Made by a program: the position numbers and the translations under genes
Shown here: piece by piece, positions 46,725 to 56,671 of the stretch
How the letters are laid out: the number at the start of each line of letters is the position of its first letter
Position numbering within the stretch: position 1 is the stretch's first letter
Source of the DNA: Thalassobium sp. R2A62
GTDB taxonomy: Bacteria > Pseudomonadota > Alphaproteobacteria > Rhodobacterales > Rhodobacteraceae
Assembly: GCF_000161835.1 (NCBI RefSeq)
Contig: NZ_GG697169.2
Location: 2,139,211 to 2,203,210 of the forward strand
Reading direction: 5' to 3'
DNA: 64,000 bases
Notes under the pieces: model-generated
Told to the model about the DNA's origin: nothing
Seen by the model: the letters and a program-made list of their open reading frames with translations, nothing else
The model's database searches: none

Positions 46725-47440
46725 AGCCGCTCTGGTCGATCCTCATCGCCATGCTTGCCGCCCCTGCTGCGGCGGTCACGTGCGAAGATATCGACCACAA
46801 GGGTTCGAGCTATTCAATCTGTACCGTTGATGCGACGACAGAAAACCTGTCGCTCTATCTCGATGATGCCACTGGCACGCCTTACGGCAGCTTTGCCAAT
46901 ATCGCAGCGTCGCTGGATGTTCAATCGCTGGTGTTTGCTATGAACGCGGGCATGTATCACGACAACCGCGCGCCCGTCGGCTTTTACCGCGAAGACGGCG
47001 CCGACCGGATGCGCCTGATCACAAACCCTGGCCCTGGTAACTTTGGCCTCTTGCCCAACGGGTTGCTGTGCATCACCGACACTCGCGCGATGGTTTACGA
47101 AACACTTGCCTTCGAAGCAGACCAGCCAGACTGCCCCAGCGGCACCCAATCAGGGCCTATGTTGGTAATCGACGGCGATCTTCACCCGCGTTTTCTGCCA
47201 GACGGCACATCGAAAAATATCCGCAACGGCGTTGGCGCCACAGCCAACGGTGACCGCGCGGTTTTCGCGATCTCTAACGACACGGTCAATTTCCACGACT
47301 TTGGCACGCTGTTTCGCGACCGGCTTAACCTGCCCAACGCACTTTACTTTGATGGCCGCGTCAGCCGCCTTCATGCCACTGACCTCAACCGATCCGACCG
47401 TGGCCCCCGCATGGGCCCCATCGTCGCAGTAACCGAGTAA
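46721..47440 (+). CDS. Phosphodiester glycosidase / DUF2233 family exported protein
   Basis: The 239-residue protein has a signal peptide ([18 protein letters not shown]) and the fold of DUF2233, a domain shared with the GlcNAc-1-phosphodiester alpha-N-acetylglucosaminidase group. Conserved stretches are [16 protein letters not shown] near residue 72, [10 protein letters not shown] near 107 and SGPMLVIDG near 143. The biological substrate is unknown. Overlap with rbfA (ATGA) and nine bases to truB put it in one operon with ribosome maturation genes, probably a chance of operon order. Confidence 0.85.
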   Translation: MKPLWSILIAMLAAPAAAVTCEDIDHKGSSYSICTVDATTENLSLYLDDATGTPYGSFANIAASLDVQSLVFAMNAGMYHDNRAPVGFYREDGADRMRLITNPGPGNFGLLPNGLLCITDTRAMVYETLAFEADQPDCPSGTQSGPMLVIDGDLHPRFLPDGTSKNIRNGVGATANGDRAVFAISNDTVNFHDFGTLFRDRLNLPNALYFDGRVSRLHATDLNRSDRGPRMGPIVAVTE

Positions 47441-47449
47441 ATCACCCAC

Positions 47450-48355
47450 ATGGCACGCAAACGCAAAGGTCGGAACATCTCCGGCTGGCTCATCCTTGAT
47501 AAACCCGCAGGCATGACGTCCACAGCCGTCGTGAACAAAGTCAAATGGGCCTTTGACGCTAAAAAGGCGGGGCATGCGGGGACGCTCGATCCTGACGCGA
47601 CGGGCATTCTCGCTGTGGCGCTGGGCGAGGCGACTAAAACCGTCCCCTACATCACCGACGCGACCAAAGCCTATGATTTCACCATCAACCTAGGCGCGGC
47701 CACGAATACTGACGACACCGAAGGCGAAATCATCGACACCTCGGCCCATCGCCCGACAGATGACGACATCAAAAACGCGCTGGGTGCATTCATTGGCGAC
47801 ATCCAACAAGTTCCGCCCAAGTTCTCTGCCGTCAAAATCGACGGGGAACGCGCCTACAAACGCGCCCGCGATGACGAAGAATTCGAAATCGCCGCTCGTC
47901 CGCTTTATGTCGAAGAACTCACGCTCATCGACCGCCCAGACACCGACACCGCAATTCTACACCTCGTGTGCGGCAAAGGTGGCTACGTCCGCGCAATCGC
48001 ACGTGATCTAGGCGCCAGCTTGGGCTGCTTTGGTCACGTTCAATCCCTGCGTCGCGTTTGGTCCGGCCCCTTTGACCTGACGGACACGATGCCGTTCGAA
48101 ATGCTCGACGAGCATGCCAAGACGACGGATATGGATGACCGCCTGTTGCCCCTTGAGGCGGGCCTCACCGACCTGATGCATGCGCCCTGCCCCGAGGCGA
48201 GTGTCGCGCGCTTGAAAAACGGCAACCCTGCGCTGGTCTTTGCCAATGACGCCGACTACGGCGACACGATCTGGACCTCGCACAACGGTACGCCCATCGC
48301 CGTCGGGACATTCAAGTCCGGCGAAATCCACCCGACCCGCGTGTTCAACCTCTAG
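47450..48355 (+). CDS. truB: TruB, tRNA pseudouridine-55 synthase
   Basis: The 301-residue enzyme makes pseudouridine 55 in tRNA. The N-terminal RNA-binding segment is [22 protein letters not shown], and the active-site loop reads [14 protein letters not shown] with the catalytic aspartate near residue 45. RYXKxx-type motifs follow. It ends the rbfA-DUF2233-truB unit; the DUF1643 gene lies 36 bases downstream. Confidence 0.96.
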   Translation: MARKRKGRNISGWLILDKPAGMTSTAVVNKVKWAFDAKKAGHAGTLDPDATGILAVALGEATKTVPYITDATKAYDFTINLGAATNTDDTEGEIIDTSAHRPTDDDIKNALGAFIGDIQQVPPKFSAVKIDGERAYKRARDDEEFEIAARPLYVEELTLIDRPDTDTAILHLVCGKGGYVRAIARDLGASLGCFGHVQSLRRVWSGPFDLTDTMPFEMLDEHAKTTDMDDRLLPLEAGLTDLMHAPCPEASVARLKNGNPALVFANDADYGDTIWTSHNGTPIAVGTFKSGEIHPTRVFNL

Positions 48356-48391
48356 TCTCTTTCCGCAACACTCCTGCCGGAGGCTCTGACG

Positions 48392-48904
48392 ATGATCACA
48401 CGCACACATATCAAAGACGACGCACCGTCGACCGCACTCTATTCAGACTGTGAACGATACCGCTACGCCTTAACCCGCACATGGGACGAAACCGGCAAGC
48501 GCGCGCTCTTTGTTATGTTGAACCCATCAACCGCGACCGAAGTGCAAAACGACCCCACGGTCGAGCGGTGCGAACGTCGTGCGCGCACGCTTGGGTTTGG
48601 CAGCTTTCGTGTGACCAACATCTTTGCGTGGCGCGATACAGACCCGCGCAACATGCGCGCCGCCGCCGAGCCCATTGGCCTCCACAACGATGCTACCTTG
48701 CTCGACGGTGCCGCTTGGGCCGATCAAATCATTACCGCATGGGGCGCGCACGGCGAACATCTTGATCGCGGGCGCACGGTCGAAAAACTGCTCCGAGACA
48801 CGCTGTTGCCGCTCTTTCACCTTGGTTTGACCAAGGCCGGCCACCCCAAACATCCGCTCTACATCGCATACACCGAACAGCCGCGCCCTTGGGCAAACCC
48901 TTAG
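48392..48904 (+). CDS. DUF1643 protein
   Basis: The 170-residue protein matches the DUF1643 family, with YRYALTRTWD, FVMLNPSTATEVQNDPTVERCERRA and RVTNIFAWRDTDPRNM. The role is unknown; these proteins are cytosolic, soluble and occur next to unrelated housekeeping genes. GGAGG lies upstream of the ATG. It may be read with truB. Confidence 0.9.
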   Translation: MITRTHIKDDAPSTALYSDCERYRYALTRTWDETGKRALFVMLNPSTATEVQNDPTVERCERRARTLGFGSFRVTNIFAWRDTDPRNMRAAAEPIGLHNDATLLDGAAWADQIITAWGAHGEHLDRGRTVEKLLRDTLLPLFHLGLTKAGHPKHPLYIAYTEQPRPWANP

Positions 48905-48911
48905 CGGCTCG

Positions 48912-48919
48912 TTAACCAT
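48912..48919 (+). promoter_or_regulatory. TTAACCAT motif, possible CtrA half-site
   Basis: TTAACCAT resembles the half-site bound by the cell-cycle regulator CtrA in alphaproteobacteria. It lies about 115 bases before the RTX gene start at 49034. A full TTAA-N7-TTAA site is not present, so this is weak. Confidence 0.2.
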
Positions 48920-49033
48920 ACCCACCGTTTTCCAACTAGAAATCGATCTGACTGTGGTGGCCCTTGCGCCTCTTACCCCGCGCCTTGATCGCGCGACGTC
49001 TGGGTAGTGTTTTTTTAGCAAAAGGGGCGCTTG

Positions 49034-50008
49034 ATGTTCGCCATTCTTGGATTACTCGGTATCGCCATGGCAGGCGCGGCTGTAACCAGCCTGTCGATGA
49101 CCACTGGCGCCGAAGCCGACGACGTCGTGCCCCAAGACACCAAGACGGACGACCCAGAGGTTGGCACACAAATCGGGACCGAGGCTGATCCAGACAGCAG
49201 CACCACCGATCCAGACGACCCTGATCCAGAGCCAGCCGCTGAAACTCCAGAAACAGACACCATTCAATACGGAACCGATGAATGCGATATCATCTACTCT
49301 GGCGACACCGACGACACTGTCGACGGCAGCGCAGGCAATGATCACCTCGATGACGAGGGCGGCGATGATACGTTGATTGGCGGCACCGGAATGGACGTGC
49401 TGCACGGCGGTCTCGGCACCGATACCTTGATCGGGGGCGAAGACGGCGATGCGCTCTACGGACATATGCAGGACGACCATCTCGATGGCGGCGCTGGCAA
49501 CGACACACTAAATGGTGGTGATGGGCACGACACAATGATCGGCGGCGGAGGCGACGACATGGCGCTCGGCGGATCTGGCGATGACATCATGATCGGCGGG
49601 GTTGGCAATGACACGCTCCAAGGAGGAATTGGGGACGACACCATTGACGGCCGCGAAGAAACATCAGACGCGCAGCAGGATTTTCTAAATGGCGGCCGTG
49701 GCGACGATACGCTGATTGCGTCCAACGACGACATCGCCCACGGCAGCTCAGGCAATGATAACTTTGTCGTTGGCGATTGGATTTCAAAAGGACAAAACGC
49801 CACCATCAAAGACTTTGATACCACCGAGGATTCTTTGATCATCGCCTACGATCTTTCGACAGGTCTGCCCGATGTTGCGGTCGCAACAACCAACGGCAAT
49901 CTCGGGGTTCTGCTCAACGGTCAGATCGTGGCTACATTGAATGGTGTCCAAAAACTGCCCGACACGGCGATCCAAATTCTCGATATCAATGACCCGCTGG
50001 TGGCCTAG
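49034..50008 (+). CDS. RTX calcium-binding protein with N-terminal membrane segment
   Basis: The 324-residue protein starts with a hydrophobic segment (MFAILGLLGIAMAGAAV), continues with an acidic linker rich in Asp, Glu, Thr and Pro (residues about 25-80), then about ten nonapeptide GGxGxDxxx repeats (about 95-215) and a C-terminal part (DNFVVGDW, ATIKDFDTTEDSLIIAYD) of the RTX type. The repeats bind calcium and fold outside the cell. Classical type I secretion substrates have no N-terminal signal, so the hydrophobic start is notable: the protein may be anchored or use Sec. The ATG at 49034 is preferred to a TTG just before it. No transporter gene lies nearby. Confidence 0.85.
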   Translation: MFAILGLLGIAMAGAAVTSLSMTTGAEADDVVPQDTKTDDPEVGTQIGTEADPDSSTTDPDDPDPEPAAETPETDTIQYGTDECDIIYSGDTDDTVDGSAGNDHLDDEGGDDTLIGGTGMDVLHGGLGTDTLIGGEDGDALYGHMQDDHLDGGAGNDTLNGGDGHDTMIGGGGDDMALGGSGDDIMIGGVGNDTLQGGIGDDTIDGREETSDAQQDFLNGGRGDDTLIASNDDIAHGSSGNDNFVVGDWISKGQNATIKDFDTTEDSLIIAYDLSTGLPDVAVATTNGNLGVLLNGQIVATLNGVQKLPDTAIQILDINDPLVA

Positions 50009-50159
50009 CAACCAAACGAACGCTGAAAACGCTTCCCTTTTTATAGAATCAATCCTATACGCGCGCATCTGCCCCATCTCGGGACGGGTGCACCTCCATG
50101 GGCCCTGCTGGACGACATCCCGGCTTGCGCCATTCCTCTAACCTTTAAAGGAGACCCCG

Positions 50160-50429
50160 ATGTCGATTACAGCTGAAGAAAAAGCGCGCCTCATGAAAGA
50201 GTTCGCCATCAAAGAAGGCGACACAGGCTCACCCGAAGTACAGATCGCAATTCTGTCCTCGCGTATCGCCACTCTGACAGAGCACTTCAAGACACACAAA
50301 AAAGACAACCACGGTCGCCGCGGTCTGTTGAAAATGGTCGCACTTCGCCGCAAACTCTTGGACTACACACGTGGTAAAGACGAAGCACGCTACCAAGACC
50401 TGATCAAACGTCTGGGCCTGCGCCGCTAA
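50160..50429 (+). CDS. rpsO: 30S ribosomal protein S15
   Basis: The 89-residue protein has the invariant uS15 body ([17 protein letters not shown], then [30 protein letters not shown]). AAAGGAG lies eight bases before the ATG. It binds 16S rRNA in the platform. Here the usual partner pnp lies about 2 kb away with two other genes between, so the classic rpsO-pnp pair is loosened. A terminator follows. Confidence 0.98.
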   Translation: MSITAEEKARLMKEFAIKEGDTGSPEVQIAILSSRIATLTEHFKTHKKDNHGRRGLLKMVALRRKLLDYTRGKDEARYQDLIKRLGLRR

Positions 50430-50461
50430 GTGCACTACCCCGTTTGAAACGAACATCGAGA

Positions 50462-50486
50462 CGCTCGCCCTTATGGCGGGCGTTTT
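50462..50486 (+). terminator. Terminator of rpsO
   Basis: CGCTCGCC at 50462-50469 pairs with GGCGGGCG at 50475-50482 (one T-G pair) over a 5-base loop and is followed by TTTT. Confidence 0.75.
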
Positions 50487-50543
50487 GCGTTTCACCCCCA
50501 GCGCACAGTTTCCCATTCTAACAAAACCCTATACACCGCGCCC

Positions 50544-51635
50544 ATGGACAGCTTTGACATCTTTCTGATCACCGCCCCCGGCCTTGAAACTCTGCTCGCC
50601 GACGAGGCAACCGAACTTGGGCTAGATGTCACATCAGCCATCCCTGGCGGCGTTACAGTCAACGGCGACTGGCAGACCGTTTGGCGCGCCAACCTGCACC
50701 TGCGCGGTGCCACGCGCATCCTCGCCCGCTTTGCCGAATTCCGTGCAATGCACCTTGCCCAGCTCGACAAACGCAGCCACAAAATTCCTTGGACAGAGTT
50801 GCTCCCCCAAGGGGCCAGCGTCCGTGTCGATGCGACATGCCGCAAATCACGCATTTACCACGCCAAGGCCGCGACACAGCGGGTTGAAACAGCGCTGGTC
50901 GAAACCATTGGCGCAACCATCGCAAAAGAGGCCGACTTTACCATTCGCGTTCGGATCGAAGACGATCTGTGTACCTTTAGCCTCGATACCTCGGGCGAGA
51001 GCCTGCACAAACGCGGTCACAAGGAACAAGTGAACAAGGCACCAATGCGCGAAACCCTCGCCGCCCTGTTTCTGCGGGCCGCGGGCTACGATGGCACGGC
51101 ACCGATGTATGACCCGATGTGCGGCTCTGGCACCTTTCCCATTGAGGCCGCCGAGATCGCGTCAAAAATGGACGCGGGCCGCTCACGCGAATTCGCCTTC
51201 CAAAACCTGCAAAACTACGACCCCGATCAATTCGACGCATTGCACGGCACAGCCGTTCCGCAAACCGCGCCGACATTCGGCAGTGACCGCGACGCCGGTG
51301 CCATCCGAATGAGCATCGCCAATGCCGAGCGTGCAGGCGTCGCCGCCCAGTTCGACATAAAGCCGATCAGCGACATCACCCCCCCGACCGATCAGCCGGG
51401 CCTCGTCATTTCGAACCCACCATACGGCGGGCGCATTGGAAACAAGAAACCACTTTACGGTCTCTACGCGTCCTTTGGCACGCGAATGAAATCAGAATTC
51501 TGCGGCTGGCGCGTCGCCATTGTCACCTCGGAACCCAGCCTCGCCAAGGCCACAGGCCTGCCGTTCCTACCGGCTGGGCCAGTTGTCGCGCACGGCGGGA
51601 TCAAAGTCCGCCTATGGCAAACCAAGCCGCTCTGA
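50544..51635 (+). CDS. THUMP-domain RNA methyltransferase (RlmL/TrmG-like)
   Basis: The 363-residue protein has an N-terminal ferredoxin-like and THUMP region (about 1-165) and a Rossmann methyltransferase domain with DPMCGSGTFPIEAAE (about 191) and the NPPYGGRIG active-site motif (about 291), the pattern of guanine-N2 methyltransferases such as the N-terminal half of RlmL. The target RNA is probably 23S rRNA G2445 by analogy, not proven. It stands between rpsO and a deacetylase gene. Confidence 0.88.
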   Translation: MDSFDIFLITAPGLETLLADEATELGLDVTSAIPGGVTVNGDWQTVWRANLHLRGATRILARFAEFRAMHLAQLDKRSHKIPWTELLPQGASVRVDATCRKSRIYHAKAATQRVETALVETIGATIAKEADFTIRVRIEDDLCTFSLDTSGESLHKRGHKEQVNKAPMRETLAALFLRAAGYDGTAPMYDPMCGSGTFPIEAAEIASKMDAGRSREFAFQNLQNYDPDQFDALHGTAVPQTAPTFGSDRDAGAIRMSIANAERAGVAAQFDIKPISDITPPTDQPGLVISNPPYGGRIGNKKPLYGLYASFGTRMKSEFCGWRVAIVTSEPSLAKATGLPFLPAGPVVAHGGIKVRLWQTKPL

Positions 51636-51675
51636 CAATCTCGACAGCTTGCACCGCCCCACGCTAAACTAAGGC

Positions 51676-52392
51676 ATGTGGAAAACATGGATCTTTTGCA
51701 TTGTCCTTGGCGCTTTGATCGTCGCTGCGGCTGCGTATCAGGTCAGCCGTTCGCGCAGCTTTCAGCTCTTTGGTGAAATTGTCGCTTGGGTTGAAACGGA
51801 TCAAAAGGTCATTGCCCTGACGTTTGATGATGGACCCACAGCCGCCCATACGGCTGCCACGTTACAAATGCTCCGAGACGCAGAGGCCACAGCCACGTTC
51901 TTTTTGGTCGGCCAAAGCATCGATGCACAACAGTCTGAAACCCGCGCCATCATCAATGCTGGCCACGAGATCGGAAACCATTCGTGGTCGCACCCTCGCC
52001 TGATGCTGATGTCTCGCAGTCGTATCAAATCAGAGATCGAAAGAACCGACACAGCCATTCGTGACGCAGGCTACACAGGGCCCATCCCGTTTCGTCCACC
52101 CTTTGGCAAAAAACTGGTCATGCTGCCGCTCTATCTTGCTTCTGAAAACCGCCCGACGATCATGTGGGATATGGAACCCGACGGGCATGCCGATCTGGCC
52201 AATGATCCGGACGCCTACGCAGCACATGTCATTGAGACGGCCCGCCCCGGATCGATCCTTTTGATGCACACGATGTTCAGCACGAACCAAACGGCCCGTG
52301 ACGCATTGCCCGCGATCCTGACTGGGCTGCAAAACAACGGCTACGAATTTGTCACTGTCAGCGCGCTTCTTGATCTCGCGACCGCCCCCTAG
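51676..52392 (+). CDS. Polysaccharide deacetylase (NodB domain), membrane-anchored
   Basis: The 238-residue protein has an N-terminal transmembrane helix (about 4-22) and the NodB fold: ALTFDDGPT (metal-binding aspartate pair near residue 51), GNHSWSHPR (metal histidines near 98), RPPFG near 136 and a late LLMHTMF near 195. It removes acetyl groups from an envelope polysaccharide or peptidoglycan on the periplasmic side. Substrate unknown. The gene is separated by 170 bases from pnp. Confidence 0.88.
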   Translation: MWKTWIFCIVLGALIVAAAAYQVSRSRSFQLFGEIVAWVETDQKVIALTFDDGPTAAHTAATLQMLRDAEATATFFLVGQSIDAQQSETRAIINAGHEIGNHSWSHPRLMLMSRSRIKSEIERTDTAIRDAGYTGPIPFRPPFGKKLVMLPLYLASENRPTIMWDMEPDGHADLANDPDAYAAHVIETARPGSILLMHTMFSTNQTARDALPAILTGLQNNGYEFVTVSALLDLATAP

Positions 52393-52562
52393 GCCCGAAT
52401 CACGCAACGCTTTCCAAAACGATCAAACTGCTGTATGCGCCACATATCTGAGACGTGGCGTTCGATCCCGACGCCGTGCAAAGGACAGGGATCGGCGGCA
52501 ATGGGGCCGCCAATTTATAGGGCACTCGGAACGCCGAGCATGGCCCAAACAGGAAACGATAG

Positions 52563-54698
52563 ATGTTTAAAGAAGTGAAAAAGTCAGTCGAGTGGGGCGA
52601 AGAAACCCTGACACTCGAAACAGGCAAAGTTGCGCGTCAGGCAGACGGTTCGGTTATCGCCACTTATGGTGAGACGTCCGTTATGGCCAACGTCACATTT
52701 GCGAAAAAGCAAAAGCCCGGTCAGGATTTCTTCCCCCTCACCGTGCACTACAACGAAAAATATTACGCAGCTGGTAAAGTTCCCGGTGGCTTCTTCAAAC
52801 GCGAAGCACGCCCTACCGAGAAAGAGACACTGACAAGCCGCCTGATCGACCGTCCGATCCGCCCGCTGTTCGTGCCCGGCTTCAAAAACGAAGTTCTGGT
52901 CATCTGTACCGTTCTGTCGCACGACCTCGTCAACGACCCTGACATGGTTGCGATGATCGCAGCATCGGCCGCTCTTACAATTTCGGGCGCTCCGTTCATG
53001 GGCCCAATCTCGGCTTGCCGTGTTGGCTTTGAAGATGGCGAATACATCCTGAACCCAGAGCTCGACGACATGCACGATCTGCGCAACAAGCCAGAGCAGC
53101 GTCTCGACCTTGTTGTTGCCGGCACCAAAGATGCCGTGATGATGGTTGAATCCGAAGCGTATGAGCTGACCGAAGAAGAGATGCTCGGCGCTGTTAAATT
53201 TGCTCACGAGCAGATCCAGACACCGATCGACCTCATCATCGCTCTGGCAGAAGAATGCGCCAAAGAGCCATTCGACTTCCAAGCACCGGACTACGCTGAT
53301 CTCTTTGCTGCGGTTAAGGCTGCTGGCGAAGACGCAATGCGCGATGCCTATGCGATCACTGACAAGCAAGAACGCACATCCGCTGTTGCCGCTGCCAAAG
53401 ACGCGATCAAAGCAGCCCTCACAGAAGAGCAGCTCGAAGACGAGAACCTCGGTTCCGCTCTCAAGAAGCTCGAGTCCGGCGTTCTGCGCGGCGACGTTGT
53501 GAAAAACGGCAAGCGTATCGACGGTCGCAAGACTGACGAAGTTCGTGACATCGTTTGCGAGACAGGTCTCCTGCCACGTACACACGGCTCGGCATTGTTC
53601 ACACGCGGCGAAACTCAGGGCCTCGTTGTGGCCACTCTGGGTACCGGCGACGACGAACAGATGATCGACGCGCTTCAGGGCATGTATCGTTCGAACTTCA
53701 TGCTGCACTATAACTTCCCACCCTATTCGGTTGGTGAAGTTGGTCGCTTCGGCCCTCCCGGCCGTCGTGAAATCGGCCACGGTAAACTCGCATGGCGCGC
53801 CCTTCAGGCCGTTCTGCCAGCAGCCACCGATTTCCCATACACCATCCGTCTGGTGTCCGAGATCACAGAATCCAACGGCTCGTCCTCGATGGCGTCGGTC
53901 TGTGGTGGCTCGCTGTCCATGATGGACGCAGGTGTGCCGCTCAAAGCACCAGTTGCTGGTGTTGCGATGGGTCTCGTTCTCGAAGACGATGGCGACTATG
54001 CGATCCTGACAGACATCCTTGGTGACGAAGACCACCTCGGCGACATGGACTTCAAAGTAGCAGGTACCGAAGCTGGTATCACATCGCTGCAGATGGACAT
54101 CAAAGTCGCAGGCATCACGCCAGACATCATGGAGAAAGCCTTGGCTCAAGCCAAAGAAGGCCGTCTGCATATCTTGGGTGAGATGAACAAATCGATCAGC
54201 TCGGCTGGCGAATTCTCGGCACACGCACCACGTATCGAAACGATGCAGGTTCCAACCGACAAAATCCGCGAAGTCATCGGTTCGGGTGGTAAAGTGATCC
54301 GTGAAATCGTTGAAGTGTCCGGCGCCAAAGTCGACATCAACGACGACGGCATCATCAAGATCGCTTCGGCCAACGCAGATTCGATTGCCAAGGCATACGA
54401 GATGATCCACTCGATCGTCGCCGAGCCAGAAGAAGGCGCAGTCTACACCGGTACAGTCGTCAAGATCGTCGACTTCGGTGCATTCGTGAACTTCTTTGGC
54501 AAGCGTGACGGCCTCGTCCACGTTTCCCAGATCGAAAACCGCCGCTTGAACCACCCATCGGACGTCCTCAAAGAGGGCCAAGAGGTCAAGGTCAAACTGT
54601 TGGGCTTTGACGACCGCGGCAAGGTTCGCCTGTCGATGAAAGTTGTCGATCAGGAAACTGGCGCAGAGATCACAGAAGAGAAGAAGTCCGAGGACTAA
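52563..54698 (+). CDS. pnp: Polynucleotide phosphorylase
   Basis: The 711-residue exoribonuclease degrades RNA with phosphate and is part of the degradosome. The order is RNase PH domain 1 (about 10-145), an alpha-helical linker, RNase PH domain 2 (about 315-545), a KH domain ([17 protein letters not shown] near 565) and an S1 domain ([21 protein letters not shown] near 625). Catalytic region [18 protein letters not shown] is present. AGGAAACG precedes the ATG and a strong terminator follows. Confidence 0.98.
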   Translation: MFKEVKKSVEWGEETLTLETGKVARQADGSVIATYGETSVMANVTFAKKQKPGQDFFPLTVHYNEKYYAAGKVPGGFFKREARPTEKETLTSRLIDRPIRPLFVPGFKNEVLVICTVLSHDLVNDPDMVAMIAASAALTISGAPFMGPISACRVGFEDGEYILNPELDDMHDLRNKPEQRLDLVVAGTKDAVMMVESEAYELTEEEMLGAVKFAHEQIQTPIDLIIALAEECAKEPFDFQAPDYADLFAAVKAAGEDAMRDAYAITDKQERTSAVAAAKDAIKAALTEEQLEDENLGSALKKLESGVLRGDVVKNGKRIDGRKTDEVRDIVCETGLLPRTHGSALFTRGETQGLVVATLGTGDDEQMIDALQGMYRSNFMLHYNFPPYSVGEVGRFGPPGRREIGHGKLAWRALQAVLPAATDFPYTIRLVSEITESNGSSSMASVCGGSLSMMDAGVPLKAPVAGVAMGLVLEDDGDYAILTDILGDEDHLGDMDFKVAGTEAGITSLQMDIKVAGITPDIMEKALAQAKEGRLHILGEMNKSISSAGEFSAHAPRIETMQVPTDKIREVIGSGGKVIREIVEVSGAKVDINDDGIIKIASANADSIAKAYEMIHSIVAEPEEGAVYTGTVVKIVDFGAFVNFFGKRDGLVHVSQIENRRLNHPSDVLKEGQEVKVKLLGFDDRGKVRLSMKVVDQETGAEITEEKKSED

Positions 54699-54721
54699 AC
54701 CCTTCTAAAGAATTCAAATCA

Positions 54722-54751
54722 GGCCCCGTTGGAAACAGCGGGGCCTTTTTT
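54722..54751 (+). terminator. Terminator of pnp
   Basis: GGCCCCG at 54722-54728 pairs with CGGGGCC at 54739-54745 over a 10-base loop, followed by six T (54746-54751), 24 bases after the pnp stop. Confidence 0.9.
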
Positions 54752-54909
54752 GTGGGTCGGGCTATGTCCGGCAATTGGTCAAAAACGCTTTAGACAGGCG
54801 TTTCGGGAACCCAGCCATACTTTTTCCCATGATTTTACCGGCCAATCCTCTGCATATTGCGCCTGTTCAAACCAAACGGCCAGCGTGTCGGATCGGGGAA
54901 GGGAATACT

Positions 54910-55041
54910 ATGCAAAAGCCTATCGCCGAATTTATCGGTGCATTCACATTGGTTCTAATCGGTTGCGGCTCTGCCGCTAGCATGAGCCTCAAGCATAAAG
55001 AGGGCAAGCTCCTTGGGTCCTATATGGCTGGGGGCTGTTAG
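54910..55041 (+). pseudogene. Aquaporin (MIP family) 5' remnant
   Basis: The frame encodes 43 residues, MQKPIAEFIGAFTLVLIGCG and onward, the classic first helix of an AqpZ-type aquaporin, then stops at GGC. A normal aquaporin has about 230 residues with two NPA motifs; none follow in any frame. Directly after the stop another frame reads LLALGLL, so a small deletion or frameshift may have come before larger loss. GGGAA lies upstream of the start. It is judged a dead gene. Confidence 0.75.
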
Positions 55042-55189
55042 CGCTCGGCCTCTTAAAAAAAGCGGCAGTATTACTTCTGGATGCTAGGGCATCAATCTTC
55101 GCAACGACCCGACTTCTTCACACCCTATGAAGGTCGCACGTCGACTTTAAGCGACGCGATATTTCAACATTTATCGCACAGGCTGGGGG

Positions 55190-55411
55190 TTAGGTCCCGT
55201 GCGCCATGGCAACCGGCGTGCGGGCCGGAGCCTCGGTCGAGGCGCCTGCCGTGTTCGAAGAAAGCTCGGCTGTCACGTTCGCAAATGTCCCGTCGATCTC
55301 TTCACCAAGGGTGCTGACTGAGCCGTTTGCGACGACGGCCACAAGGCCGACGAGCAGGCCGTATTCGATGAGGGCCGCGCCACGACGCGTGGAGGTCGAG
55401 AAGAGAGGCAT
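55190..55411 (-). CDS. Flp/Fap-type pilin, isolated
   Basis: The 73-residue product has the type IVb pilin pattern: a short basic leader, RRGAALIEYGLLVGLVAVVANG hydrophobic helix (about 9-30, with the E5-like Glu and Tyr of IEYG), then TLGEEIDGTFANV and a disordered Ala/Thr-rich tail. Flp pilins need a prepilin peptidase and Tad secretion machinery; no tad, cpa or rcp gene is in the window. The ribosome site is poor, and an extended frame upstream exists, so start choice is uncertain. It could be an orphan pilin or decayed. Confidence 0.6.
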   Translation of the reverse strand: MPLFSTSTRRGAALIEYGLLVGLVAVVANGSVSTLGEEIDGTFANVTAELSSNTAGASTEAPARTPVAMAHGT

Positions 55412-55714
55412 GAGCACGATGTTGGTTCTAGGTGTTTTGTGATCGGACAGGTGACCAAACAAAGATATACCCTGGGTGACGGAAGCAAAAACAGCCTGTC
55501 TGCGACGAGATCTCAAGACACAAAACAGGCCCGCCGCGGGAAGCTTGAACTTTCCGCCAGTTCGCCATTGATGGCGGAGAAATCAGACGAGATTAGGCCG
55601 GAAAAACAAAAGCCTGCCGACCTCTCGGTCAGCAGGCAGGTAGGGTGTGTGTCCTCCGGTGCGGAATGACTCCTGTCACCGGCGGGGCCTATTGGTTGTC
55701 TTGGCAACGGATGT
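55412..55714. other. Intergenic stretch, about 300 bases
   Basis: This lies between the Flp-like gene and a small minus-strand gene. Apart from the hairpin listed at 55601-55637, I see no coding frame with family resemblance and no clear promoter boxes. Confidence 0.4.
55601..55637 (-). terminator. Minus-strand terminator of the 55715-55915 gene
   Basis: GCCTGC at 55612-55617 pairs with GCAGGC at 55632-55637, and GACC with GGTC inside, loop TCTC, one mismatch. On the minus strand the stem is followed by CTTTTGTTTTT. It lies about 80 bases downstream of the small membrane-protein gene. Confidence 0.7.
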
Positions 55715-55915
55715 CTAGTCGAACGAACCACCACCCCAACGGCTGCCGCGCTGTTGCTCGACCACATGCTCGGCCAACCGGTCACTGTGAACCTGCCGGC
55801 CAACCTGCAGATTCAAATCATGCGCCAACAAAACCCGCTTGCGCCGTCGCTCCCGGGTAGCCAGCCCCACACCGATGATCAGCAGTGCACATAAAATGAT
55901 CCAAACAATATCCAT
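55715..55915 (-). CDS. Small membrane protein, 66 residues
   Basis: The product begins with a strong hydrophobic helix (MDIVWIILCALLIIGVG) followed by a very basic patch (TRERRRKR), so it should sit in the inner membrane with its tail in the cytosol. No family is recognised. GGGAAG lies upstream of the ATG, and a terminator follows. It lies between the Flp-like gene and the peroxiredoxin gene. Confidence 0.55.
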   Translation of the reverse strand: MDIVWIILCALLIIGVGLATRERRRKRVLLAHDLNLQVGRQVHSDRLAEHVVEQQRGSRWGGGSFD

Positions 55916-56017
55916 GCGGCCATTCTTCCCGATCAGCAGCCTACCGCCAAATCCACATGAAAAGGCCCGCGCAACATCTCTATTGCCCGGGCCTCAATCA
56001 CATTCAGAACAGCACCC

Positions 56018-56671
56018 TTACTTGGGCAGCTGTGCCTTGCGCAGATACGGCAGAACTTTATCAAATGACCCGAAACGCGCAGTTGCGTCTTCGTCCGAAA
56101 CTGTCGCAGGGATGATTACATCATCGCCAATGTTCCAGTTCGCTGGCGTGGCGACGCCCTGGCCTGTCGATGTCTGCAACCCGTCTAGGGCACGCAGAAC
56201 TTCGGCAAAGTTCCGACCGACTGTCATGGGATAGGTCATCGACAGTTTCAGCTGATTGTCCGGTCCGATGATGAAAACAGACCGCACCGTGGCACTGTCC
56301 GCAGGTGTGCGACCGTCGGGCATGTACGCCTCGGCTGGCAGCATATCAAACGCCTTGGACACCAACAGATCGCTATCTGCGATAATCGGGAACGTGGCTT
56401 CGGTCCCTGCAACGACCTCGATGTCGGCTTTCCATTTCTCGTGGTCTTCGACCCCATCCACGGACACACCGATCACATTCGTATCGCGCTTGGCCCATTC
56501 ATCAGCCAACTGTGCAACAGCGCCAAATTCGGTCGTGCAAACAGGCGTGAAATCCTTGGGGTGAGAAAATAAGATCGTCCATTTGTCATCAACAAAATCA
56601 TGCAACAAAAAGTCACCCTTGTCCGTTTTGACAGAGAGATTGGGAATTTCATCATTAATACGTAGGCTCAT
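56018..56671 (-). CDS. 1-Cys peroxiredoxin (Prx6 type)
   Basis: The 217-residue enzyme reduces hydrogen peroxide and organic peroxides. The peroxidatic cysteine is Cys45 in HPKDFTPVCTTEFG; it is the only cysteine in the protein, as in 1-Cys Prx6 enzymes, so an external thiol must resolve it. DNQLKLSMTYPMTVGRN near residue 143 marks the Prx6 subfamily. The frame continues 14 codons upstream, but ATG at 56671 has AGGAG and gives the normal length. It diverges from the aldehyde dehydrogenase gene. Confidence 0.92.
   Translation of the reverse strand: MSLRINDEIPNLSVKTDKGDFLLHDFVDDKWTILFSHPKDFTPVCTTEFGAVAQLADEWAKRDTNVIGVSVDGVEDHEKWKADIEVVAGTEATFPIIADSDLLVSKAFDMLPAEAYMPDGRTPADSATVRSVFIIGPDNQLKLSMTYPMTVGRNFAEVLRALDGLQTSTGQGVATPANWNIGDDVIIPATVSDEDATARFGSFDKVLPYLRKAQLPK

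Noticed and set aside
52584-54581. 665-codon minus-strand frame inside pnp
   Set aside because: It is a shadow of the highly biased pnp codon usage; no start signal or domain.
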